Shown: positions 43,003 through 51,655 of the stretch, one piece after another | Layout: each line of letters starts with the position of its first letter | Numbering within the stretch: the first letter of the stretch is position 1 | Translations under genes and position numbers: made by a program | The notes under the pieces: generated by a model | Told to the model about the DNA's origin: nothing | Database searches by the model: none | What the model saw: only the letters and a program-made list of their open reading frames with translations | DNA from: Macrosoma leucophasiata | Taxonomy: Eukaryota; Arthropoda; Insecta; Lepidoptera; Hedylidae | NCBI GenBank assembly: GCA_036365455.1 | Contig: JAWQUS010000010.1 | Span: 17,222,501 to 17,286,500, forward strand | Reading direction: 5' to 3' | DNA length: 64,000 bases

Positions 43003-43368
43003 AGTCTCTGATAGTTGAAGATTTTCTCAAGGATGATAGTCATCGGTTAACTCTCGATGAACAATGACTAATGTCTATCTTATAGTATCTATGGGTGCAG
43101 GATGCCTCTTCTTGTCTTTTTGACTCGGCTACCGGGCAATATGCCTTAAACACCTTAAATCATATTACCTTGTCCGCTCACTATTAGTCTCTGATAGTTG
43201 AAGATTTTCTCAAGGATGATAGTTATCGGTTGACTCTCGATGAACAATGACTAATGTCTATCTTATAGTATCTATGGGTGCAGGATGCCTCTTCTTGTCT
43301 TTTTGACTCGCCTATCGGGCAATATGCATTAAACACATTAAATCATGTTACCTTGTCCGCTCACTATT
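43003..43368 (+). repeat. recent tandem duplication, 2 x 183 bp
   Basis: AGTCTCTGATAGTTGAAGAT begins at 43003 and again at 43186. The two 183-bp units differ at only a handful of positions, mostly single substitutions (for example CATCGGTTAAC / TATCGGTTGAC and GGCTACCGGGC / CGCCTATCGGGC). No open frame is shared. It is the youngest duplication in the window. A truncated F1 fragment (GGCGGCAGATATTTTAGGTG) follows at 43370-43405. Confidence 0.93.
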
Positions 43369-43405
43369 ATTTGGCGGCAGATATTTTAGGTGGTAATATG
43401 GTGAA

Positions 43406-43789
43406 GTCATCATGATCACTCAAGCCGGAAGGCATCCACTGGTGGCTAAAGCCTTCCCCAAAGACGACTCCTGTTTCACGAAAGACAATAGTTTTGTGCA
43501 TCATTAGGGAATTATGTGGTTAAGGAAAGGCTTCTATCTCTGGCATTGGATCTAGTAAAATTTGTATTTTAAACTTGAGTTTTTTTATATGAGAGCAATT
43601 ACCACTGTAGTAACCATTAATGTGTACTGCTTAGAACGATATTCTTATAAAACATAATTTAAAGCTTGTGTTTCTCTGAAGGCATAGACAAAGTATAATG
43701 TACTTAATTACATTGTAACTTAAAAGAAAGTGAATCAAAACACAAAATAGAAGAAACATCGAGCATACAAAACGGAAAACCTAGTTTTT
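43406..43789. other. no recognisable feature
   Basis: Unique AT-rich sequence. Confidence 0.3.
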
Positions 43790-44076
43790 AGAGTCAGCAC
43801 CAAGTGTTGTGCTCCTTGACGATTCGAATCCATAATGAATGTACAACAAGTTTTGGCTTCAGCAGGGCTTCGACAAATACTGAGTAGTAACGTTGCGTTA
43901 CCGATGCATTTGGAGCGCTACTGGCCAATCCTACGCGCGCTGTCACATGCCCACTTGGGGCTCGTCGGGTTAACTTTAACACCTTTTTCCAAGTATACGC
44001 CGTCGATTGTAACAGCCTGTGGCATATTAGATGGATGTCTATGGGGAATGTGGATCGCTAGCTATCGATTATATAA
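43790..44076 (+). repeat. unit 1 of a decayed array (about 290-bp unit)
   Basis: CCATAATGAATGTACAACAA, GGGCTTCGACAAATACTGAG, AACGTTGCGTTACC, CCACTTGGGGCTCGTCGGGT. The unit is interrupted or ended by the mariner at 44077. Confidence 0.7.
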
Positions 44077-45343
44077 GGTTGGGGAAAAAGTTTCTTCGCA
44101 TTTTTTAAGATAATTCAAAACATTTTTTAATATAGTTTATTTAAATTTAACTAAAGTATGTATGTACCATTTTGTTCGATAACCTTTTGCCATCTTGCAG
44201 GTAGGAACATGATCCCATTGCTAAAAAAATTTTGGGACTTCTCATTAAAATACCGCGACAAGTCGAATTGGCAGTCCTCTCGTCATGTTAACCTAACATT
44301 GCATAAAGAATTCTGAAGAGACCGAAACAGGTGGCAATCTGAAGGTGCAAGGTCAGGACTATACGGCGGATGCATTAACACCTCCCAGCCAAACTCTCTT
44401 AATTTTTGCTGAGTGACTATAGATGTGTGAGGTCTAGCGTTATCATGATGAAACACCACACCCCTTCTGCTTTCTCTCAACTTCTTGCTTTCAGTCATCT
44501 CATCAGTTGTTCGCAGTAGAGTTCAGAATCGATAGTCCTGCCTGGTGGTAATAGCTCATAATGAATAATGCCCTTCCAATCCCACCACACACACAACATC
44601 ACCTTATTGCGAGTTAACCCGGGTTTCGCCACAGTCTGTGAAGCCTGACCGGCCTTTGACCACGACCTTTTTCGCACGTTCTTGTCGTACGTGATCCACT
44701 TTTCATCACCAGTTATCAGCTTCTTCAAAAATGATTCGGTTTCATTACGTCGTAATAAAGAATCACAAATGAGTACACGGTTCATTAGGTTTCTTTCAGT
44801 GAGCTCGTGAGGTACCCAAACATCGAGCTTTTTTTTGTACCCAGCTTTTTTCAAATGCGCCAAAACTGTTTTGTGATCAATTCTCAGTTCTTCAGCTACG
44901 TCGTAACTACTGATATGTCGATCTTGCTCCACTTTTTCAAAAATGGCATCCTTTTTATCCGTAATAGGACGACCAGAGCGAGGTGCATCTTTAACATCAA
45001 AATTTCCGGATTGAAAACGCTTAAACAAAATTTGTGCTACTCTCACAGACACTGCACTAGGTCCATAAACATCGCAAAATATTTTCGCTGCTTGCGTTGC
45101 ATTTTTAACTTTTTTGTAGTAAAATTTTAAAATATATCGAATTTCTTCATTAGATTCACTCATCTTGACAGTACGAAAAACAAATGAAAATCACACATTT
45201 GCCTAATTTGAATTTGGAATAATGTTCTTTAAAATTTTAACTTTCATTGATACCAAAACCAGCCAGATACAAATACTACAGCCAAAGAGATTTTATTACA
45301 AGTTCATACATACTATAATTCGAAAAGACTTTTTCCCCAACCT
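44077..45343 (-). mobile_element. mariner element, 1267 bp, defective second copy
   Basis: Ends GGTTGGGGAAAAAGTTTC and GACTTTTTCCCCAACC are inverted. It is oriented opposite to the copy at 35749-37030 and about 95% identical by eye, with a net deletion of about 17 bp. Confidence 0.92.
44151..45163 (-). pseudogene. mariner transposase, broken second copy
   Basis: The first 222 codons are open from ATG at 45163: MSESNEEIRYILKF, the helix-turn-helix region, SGNFDVKDAPRSGRP, and the first catalytic block TGDEKWITYD. The frame ends at a TGA (44495) and resumes in another frame after a 17-bp deletion, with HHDNARPHTS and YSPDLAPSDCHLF retained. A further stop (Ser codon TCA to TGA) at about 44280 precedes the C-terminus. 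The TGA after ELYCEQLMR and the adjacent frame problem are shared with copy 1. Inactive. Confidence 0.9.
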
Positions 45344-45599
45344 ATTATTACAACTGTAAAATTTCATAATTTTTCCCGCCGTGAAATGCCGTTCCGAAAT
45401 AGGTTGTGTCGCATCAGCGACGCCATTGTTTTTTTTTTCATCTGAATGGATTGCAGCAACAACATACCTTCTGTAAATTGGATAGCCGTCTTGTGACTTA
45501 TTTCATAGAAATAACACTTCTTGTTTTAGTGAATTTGTTAAACTACACATTTCAAGTAAATTGTAAATTTAACAAATTAATACTGCCTTTATATAGTTA
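45344..45599. other. short unique stretch
   Basis: Nothing recognised. Confidence 0.3.
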
Positions 45600-45890
45600 G
45601 TACCCAGTGTTGTGCTTTGAGTCCATAATGAGTGTCCAACAGGTTTTGGCGTCAACAGGGCCTCGACAAATACTGAGTAACGTTGCGTAACCCTTACGTT
45701 TGAAGCGCTAATGGCCAATAGCCGCGCGCCCGTTACATACCCACTCGGGGTTCGTCGGAATTACTTTCCTCTTATTTTTTTTTCAGTTCACACCGTCAAT
45801 GATAACAGTGTGCGAAGTGAGACGACTATATATGCGGAATTTGGACTGCGAGCTTGCTTGATTATCGATAACACATATCATGTTAAATGT
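45600..45890 (+). repeat. unit 2 of the decayed array
   Basis: CCATAATGAGTGTCCAACAG, CCTCGACAAATACTGAGTAA, CGTTGCGTAACCCTTACGTT, CTCGGGGTTCGTCGG, TGCGAAGTGAGACGACTAT. The ATG frame shared by the units meets TAA soon after the CGTTGCG word in units 2 and 3. Confidence 0.75.
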
Positions 45891-45907
45891 ATGAATTCTT
45901 ATTTATT

Positions 45908-46185
45908 AACAAACCATCGCTGAGTATTGTCTTCTCGACGGTTCCAGTCCATAATGAGTGTCGAACATGTTGTTGCGTCAACAGGGCTTCGACAAATAGT
46001 GAGTAACGTTGCGTAACCGTTACGTTTGGAACGCTAATGGCCATGCGCCCGCCACATACCCACGAGGCTCGTCGGGTTTACTTTAATTTTTTTTTGTAAC
46101 CATCTAACACCATCAACGATGACAATGTGGGAAGTGTGAGACGACCATCTATTTGGATGTAGAGTTTGCCTGGTTATCGATTACA
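45908..46185 (+). repeat. unit 3 of the decayed array
   Basis: CCATAATGAGTGTCGAACAT, GGGCTTCGACAAATAGTGAG, CGTAACCGTTACGTTTGGAA, GTGGGAAGTGTGAGACGACC. It begins 321 bp after unit 2. Confidence 0.75.
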
Positions 46186-46697
46186 CAACAATTTAAACCT
46201 TATCTGTACTTATCCATAGGCACCTACGTACCTACTTGCTTTGAACGCTTTGAACCCACAAAACCGCTGAGTTAGATGTGATGAAATTTTACAAAATTTA
46301 TATTTTAATCCTTGGATAGGGCAATATTTATGCGAGTTGGATTTAAAAATTAATATGGCAAATATTATCATAGTGATTTTTAAACATTATTTCAAGATTT
46401 ACCAAATTATTCAAGAGAATGTGTTTAAATATGTTGAAAAAATATAAGTTCTTTTCGAACATATTTATACAAAATTCGATTGAAACTTCTCATCTGCTCC
46501 AATATTCTAACAAATATAGGTGGGGTGTGTTACCTTAAAACGGACATTAATCCGAAAGAGCAATGCATGTCATACTTTTGGAATATTAAGAAGTTGTGCC
46601 GCCAATTACGCGAACTAAAGATCTATGGCCCGATTTTTTGCGTCAAATGATGATTTTCAAATGCAAATAAAATAATTATAAAGGTTAATAAATTTAA
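46186..46697. other. no recognisable feature
   Basis: AT-rich unique sequence. Confidence 0.3.
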
Positions 46698-47312
46698 AAA
46701 ACCGGACAAATTGCGAGTTCGACTCGCGTGGTGAGGGTTCCGTAATTTAAATATATATTTTCGAAAATATTACAGATTTAAAATGCAGGGACATAGCGGT
46801 TACGGTGGTACCGGCAATATTATTAAGAATTTTCAAATTTATTTGAATACTCAAACTTCTTATAGGTTTTCCAGTAATCTATAGGCAAAGAACTATTTTC
46901 CACATTTTTTTCAAAATTTTAAGTTCAGTAGTTTCGGAGATAGGGGTCAATTTTCGTCGTTTTTCTTAAATAACTTCAAATTTGTTTATGCAAAAATTAT
47001 AAAAAAAATATACCTGAGATGCTGACAACAACCTCTTTCATTTGATATGTCATACGACACAGTTTACGAAGTTTGTTTTTTTTATTTTCTGATTTACCCC
47101 CGAAAGTGGCCCCCCTGTTTAAAATTTATTATTTTACTTGCCGTGTTCATCTTTGGGTCACCAATTTACATTTCATCAAATTTAAACTCAATCGGTCGAG
47201 TAGTTTCGGAGCAAATTGGCTGTGACAGACGGACAGACAGACAGACAGACAGACGCACGAGTGATCCTATAAGGGTTCCTTTTTTCCTTTTAAGGTACGG
47301 AACCCTAAAAAC
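46698..47312 (+). mobile_element. F2 element, full-length copy, sense orientation
   Basis: Starts AAAAACCGGACAAATTGCGA, then GTTCGACTCGCGTGGTGAGG (B-box-like GTTCGACTC), GCAGGGACATAGCGGTTACG, (GACA)n at about 47227-47252, CCTTTTAAGGTACGGAACCC and TAAAAAC. It is the reverse complement of the copy at 37511-38157 along its whole length. No protein-coding frame. Confidence 0.8.
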
Positions 47313-47624
47313 ACAACCCTATGAGTCTATATAATTTTAAGGGTGATCCTCGATTTCTCCATGATGCCATCATCAGATCCCAAATTGATAGAGGTGGCAA
47401 TGGGACCAATTTAGAAGTGTAATCTTTCAAGTAACAAAAACAAGTTTCGAAACAAGTATTTATAATATTGGTCCACTGACAGAGTAATCGGTTAATATGT
47501 ATAAGTCGACATAAAAACTCTTCCTTTTTAAAATCGGTCAAACAAGTAAACCTTTCAAAACACTAAACACAATTCAAGTAAAATGTACCAGTAAATTTTA
47601 TCGATCAACAAACAGACGTGTTTG
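47313..47624. other. no recognisable feature
   Basis: Unique sequence. Confidence 0.3.
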
Positions 47625-47800
47625 TATAGTTAGCGCCGAGGATCTTGCCCCTTGCCGATGGGACTTCATAATCCAACGGGTAGGAGCGGCGTAGTCCATA
47701 GAGTCTCGGCAAATACCGAGAAACGTAACGTAAACAATACGTTTGGAATCGCTAGGGGAAATTCATATTGATACAAAAACGCCATCAATTCTTATATTTC
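47625..47800 (+). repeat. possible outlying unit of the 43.8-46.2 kb array
   Basis: TATAGTTAGCGCCGAGGATC, CTCGGCAAATACCGAGAAAC, TACGTTTGGAATCGCTAG align loosely. Another very weak relative lies at 49949-50125 (CCACTTGGGACTCGTCAGGT). Confidence 0.45.
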
Positions 47801-48152
47801 TAGACCACACCGTTTACGTTTTGTTTAGCTACGTACATATTATTATGTACGTTTATACGATTTGTATATAACGCTGAAATATAAATGATGAGATCAAATT
47901 TATTTAGAAATCTGTATTTTATACAGGTCCAATTACTCGGAGAGGGCGGTCGATTACTAGATTTATGAGATGTAGGTAATACTAGATACCTACTACAAGG
48001 TATTAGGGCATTACTTATGATATCCCGCCTGCCATATGTTATGCATTTTAGATAATTTATACCTTTAGAATATTGTCATATATTTATAATCTGCTGATCC
48101 GTACATTTTGTCGCGCGGTCATGAACTTTTGAATGGAACAGATGATATTTGT
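47801..48152. other. no recognisable feature
   Basis: AT-rich unique sequence. Confidence 0.3.
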
Positions 48153-48345
48153 TGCGAGCTTCACTCATTGAAATGAAACTAATTTTACGGATTAGGTACT
48201 TAATTGAATATTTAAAACTGAAGTCAGACAAATGACACGTTTGTCTGCCCGAGACCATGAAAGCTGGAAAACGACCGAAACGTCGGGTTGGTTATAAAAA
48301 TGTAATTTAATATACCACACGAGATAAATCCGTACAAATAGTTAC
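48153..48345 (+). mobile_element. Penelope-like element terminal-repeat remnant
   Basis: GCGAGCTTCACTCATTGAAA on the left is the inverse of the right-hand end of the element at 49178-49883. Then GTCAGACAAATGACACG, GTCTGCCCGAGACCATGAAA, CGACCGAAACGTCGGGTTG and GAGATAAATCCGTACAAATA follow in sense orientation. No coding part remains. Confidence 0.75.
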
Positions 48346-48347
48346 AA

Positions 48348-48596
48348 CGCATTCTTTCATATTTCGGCCACACAGTGCGCAGAGGCGACACCAGCCTAGA
48401 AAAATTGATTGTGGTTGGAAATACTGAAGGGAAAAGATCGCGTGGCCGCTCACCAACAAGGTGGACCGATCAAATAAAATATCCAAAATCTTCCAAATTC
48501 TACACGGTCGTAAGAGACGCGCTGGATAGAAACCGGTGGAAACAGATCATCCGATCCAGATGCAACCCAGATGCTGACCACGATCCTCAGACATGA
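48348..48596 (+). pseudogene. RTE-type LINE 3' end (C-terminus), 5'-truncated
   Basis: Open frame of 82 codons plus TGA reading RILSYFGHTVRRGDTSLEKL, then EGKRSRGRSPTRWTDQIK, then a C-terminal DALDRNRWKQIIRSRCNPD. The FGH-(x)-RR-D, GKR.RGRSPTRWTDQI and DR..W blocks are the usual C-terminal motifs of RTE-type insect LINEs (from memory). There is no start codon; the element was truncated where it joins the Penelope remnant. A GA-rich stretch follows the stop. It is the same family, on the other strand, as the decayed copy at 40411-40852, and in much better condition. Confidence 0.8.
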
Positions 48597-48665
48597 GGGA
48601 CCGACCACAGAGAGAGAGAGAGTTAGTAGAGGTAACAGTTATGACAATATGTTAATATATATATA

Positions 48666-48839
48666 TCTTAATATATATAAATCTCGTGTCACAATGTTTG
48701 TCCTCAATGGACTCCTAAACCACTTAACCGATTATAATAAAATTCGCACACCATGTGCAGTTCGATCCAACTTAAGAGATAGGATAGCTTACATTACGCT
48801 ATGACTAATAGGAGCAGAGCAGCGCGGGCGAAGCCGCTA

Positions 48840-48840
<1 letters not shown>
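48666..48840 (+). mobile_element. short Helitron-like element, 175 bp
   Basis: TCTTAATATATATAAATCTC after A, ending GCGCGGGCGAAGCCGCTAG before T. The first 120 bp nearly equal those of 27538-28227; the rest is deleted. Confidence 0.85.

Positions 48841-48874
<34 letters not shown>
48841..48874. repeat. (TA)n microsatellite
   Basis: About 16 TA units between the Helitron end and the F1 SINE. Confidence 0.95.
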
Positions 48875-48876
<2 letters not shown>

Positions 48877-49172
48877 ACTGGTGGTAGAGCACCAGCGACG
48901 GAGCTCGCGGGCGTAGGCACCACCGCATTACCTAATATACTTGCCGCTAAATGGTAGTGTTCAGCACTATCGTGTTCCGATCAGGGGTAATGTGTGGCCT
49001 TGTAATTTCCAGCACAGAGGGATAACACCTTAAGCCTCAGGAGTTACCACTCCGCACCTCACGCATCTGCATTTTGACCTTGGTCTTTGTGTGGGTGTCT
49101 ATAGGCTGCAGTCAACACTTAACATCAATGTGAACTGCAAGCTGGTTTCCCACTTCCATTACATAAAAAAAT
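48877..49172 (+). mobile_element. F1 SINE-like element, full length
   Basis: ACTGGTGGTAGAGCACCAGC, GACGGAGCTCGCGGGCGTAG, CCGCTAAATGGTAGTGTTCA, ending TCCATTACATAAAAAAA. An insert of about 12 bases (TACCACTCCGCACCTC region) distinguishes it. The Penelope-like element inserted into its A tail. Confidence 0.9.
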
Positions 49173-49177
49173 ATGAT

Positions 49178-49883
49178 ATGTTCTTAGGTTTTCGCGAGCT
49201 ACACTCATTGAAATAAAACTATTTTTACGGATTTATCTCGCGTATATTAAACATATAAAAAGATTCATCAGTATTTAAGACCCATTAAAAGTAATATTCC
49301 ATTACAAAATTCTGGCATTTATAAATTAGATTGTGATTGTGGACTCTCATATATTGGTCAAACGAAGAGAGCTGTATCCATTCGCGTTAAAGAGCACATT
49401 GCTGATGTCAAAAACCGAAGAACAGGGAGGTCTGCAGTCTGTGAACACATAGCGGATAAGCCAAACCATTACATCCGGTTTGATAACATTCAAATACTCG
49501 CTAGAGAACACAAACCCATTCCACGAATGGTACGCGAGGCTATTGAAATTAAAAAACACCCAAATTTCAATAGAGAAGATGGATGGCGATTATCAACATC
49601 ATGGGATCCCATACTTAGCAAGATTAAATCCCAGCCGCAGCAGTCTGCAAGACCTCAAGATACCATAAGTAATTATTGTGTTAATCCTGAACGCTACGCA
49701 AGGCGTTTACGAAATCGATGGAGGTAGCTACATATAATTTTTCAAACTTCTGTCAGACAAATGTCACCTCAGTCTGCCCGGGACCACGGAAGCTGAAAAG
49801 CGACCGAAACGTCGGGTTGATTTTAAAAATCATTTTAGTTTAATATACGCGAGATAAATCCGTAAAAATAGTTTTATTTCAAT
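49178..49883 (+). mobile_element. Penelope-like element, 5'-truncated, with inverted terminal repeats and 13-bp target duplication
   Basis: AAAAAAATATGAT occurs at 49165-49177 and 49884-49896, fixing both edges. The left terminus (from ATTGAAATAAAACTATTTTT to TCTCGCGTATATTAA) is a perfect 44-bp inverse of the right terminus (TTAATATACGCGAGATAAAT ... TTTATTTCAAT). Between them lie the GIY-YIG frame and a 3' region with GACCGAAACGTCGGGTTGA. Inverted, truncated ends are a known habit of Penelope elements. Confidence 0.85.
49251..49727 (+). CDS. GIY-YIG endonuclease domain of a Penelope-like element (C-terminal part, unbroken)
   Basis: A continuous frame of 158 codons plus TAG. It opens right after the left terminal repeat and has no start codon; the reverse transcriptase upstream is lost. 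From residue 22: GIYKLDCDCGLSYIGQTKR gives the GIY and YIG motifs with the C-x-C insert typical of Penelope endonucleases. RVKEHIADVK supplies the catalytic Arg region, and a CEHIADKPNHYIRFDN block and MVREAIEIKKHPNFNRE supply the conserved Glu region. DGWRLSTSWDPIL is the usual segment after the domain. In a complete element this domain nicks target DNA to prime reverse transcription. No frameshift or internal stop is present, so the copy looks young. Host expression is unlikely. Confidence 0.85.
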   Translation, partial: TYKKIHQYLRPIKSNIPLQNSGIYKLDCDCGLSYIGQTKRAVSIRVKEHIADVKNRRTGRSAVCEHIADKPNHYIRFDNIQILAREHKPIPRMVREAIEIKKHPNFNREDGWRLSTSWDPILSKIKSQPQQSARPQDTISNYCVNPERYARRLRNRWR

Positions 49884-49896
49884 AAAAAAATATGAT

Positions 49897-50490
49897 CTAC
49901 TTTGCATCGGTAATAGGTACTCCCTAACACCTTGATTAAGGCCTAGGCGCAATACTTGCCAACACCAGTATTCAACGGCACTGAATCCAGTAGCTATATC
50001 GATCTAAGCCTGCCTTAATGCTCAAGAGCCTCCCTCCGTACGCGCCAAACCCACTTGGGACTCGTCAGGTTTACTTAAGCTTTTTTTACAATACCTCACC
50101 ATTAAAGATAAGTGCTAGTATAATTTGATTTATTCATGGCATTTACGAAAATGTAGTGCTTTATTTAATCGAGACATTACTTTTATTGTTTACATTGGAG
50201 CGAAGTGGTGACAGGTAGGCATTTATTTTTGTAGTAGGTAGTACCTACCTAGCTGTTTTGTCTCATTACCATTTAGTTCTCGAGTTTTTTTTTTTATAAT
50301 TCAGGTAATACATTATGTTTTCTAATATAATGTAGGAAAGACAGCAGTAGGTAATATTACCTAGATTGGTTCCGTGCTTGAAAATATTTTCATAAGTCCT
50401 GAAATTGATTTGTTGTTCGTAGAAAACCTTCGTTGAAGTGAAACTTTTTCTTATCTATCTCCCGCTAATTTGTTCATAATAATAGTTGCC
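49897..50490. other. no gene seen; possible weak array relative at 49949-50125
   Basis: Otherwise AT-rich unique sequence. Confidence 0.3.
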
Positions 50491-50656
50491 GTATCTATCT
50501 GCCGTCGAATGTTAGTATCCGGACCAACGTGTTCGGTTATCTCATAATATCTGTCACAGAGAGTCAAAAAAATTTTGACATCTGGTTCTTTTGTAGTCCC
50601 TTGCTGTCGATGTACTTAAACTACATGCTCGTTTACCACCCTCATAACATTAAAAT
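50491..50656 (+). mobile_element. F1 SINE-like element, old, partial
   Basis: GTATCTATCTGCCGTCGAAT, TCATAATATCTGTCACAGAG, CTACATGCTCGTTTACCACC. Confidence 0.5.
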
Positions 50657-51556
50657 AATCGACATTGCCGAATTCATGGTAACATGGTATACCTAAATTC
50701 TTTAATTACAAGGATATTGGCATAAGCACTTGATAATGTCGAGTTCTCAAATTGCCAGCATAGTTATGAAAGAAAGATCCACCGGCCGACAAAGCGGGTC
50801 GGCCGTTCCTGGACGTATCCTGAATTACAAAATAGCGAATCAGTTCATTGTTGTGATCGGCCGAATAGCCAGTTACCCGTGGAATTTATTCGAATAAAAA
50901 TATTCACAAATTTTAGGTAGGTACCCTATACATATGCTCTATAAATCTCACTTTAGACTATAATATAAATGGATTTCGAAATGCGTAAATTATTATGACG
51001 TCATTTATAATAATGAGTATAAATAACTAAAATGTTTGTCTGCATTTACCTATAGGTAAACTGTATATTAAAACAGTTCATTTCTGCAGTTCTGTTACTG
51101 TGTCTGTCTTATATTTACAGATATATATGTGCTTATCTAATTCTTTACATAAAAGTTGACATAAAACACCAATTTGCCTGTTCAGATCTATTCGATGAGA
51201 ACGTTGATAGCTGGAACAAAATATTTCAAGCCTTTCCGATATTGACGTCGGTGTTCAATGTGATAAATATGTTTCAAAATAGGTATATTTTTCCGTTATA
51301 GTATGCTAGTTTGATGTCGACATACATGTATACATAATGCGTAAAATGCGGTCTTCTAAATAAATCCTTCAAATTTGCATGCTGAATGTGATTTGCTGTA
51401 GGATTGGGACGCTAAGCTTATTCGGGGTTGTTTCTGGGTACTTATATGATGTAGTTTGTCAACCAAATAGTGTCTTAGAAAATACGTATTAACTATAGAA
51501 AGGATAGGCAATGTAACTTAAACGTTTTCATCATTTCTGATACGATAATATAAAGA
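50657..51556. other. no recognisable feature
   Basis: AT-rich unique sequence with no frame or repeat that I can interpret. Confidence 0.3.
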
Positions 51557-51655
51557 AAGGGATTCCTTATCTCAAAGGAAAAACGGATCCTTATTAAGAT
51601 TATCAGCCACTGTGTATCTGTCTGTCCGTCTGTTACCACCAATTGATTCGAAAGT
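51557..51655 (-). mobile_element. F2 element, left arm of a copy split by a LINE
   Basis: AGGGATTCCTTATCTCAAAG, GTATCTGTCTGTCCGTCTGT, CACCAATTGATTCGAAA match the 37511-37660 part of F2. The right arm is at 54170-54335. Confidence 0.6.

Noticed and set aside
43835..44113. 92-codon ATG frame running into the mariner end
   Set aside because: The related units at 45.6 and 45.9 kb carry stops in the same frame, and the last codons come from the mariner terminal repeat.
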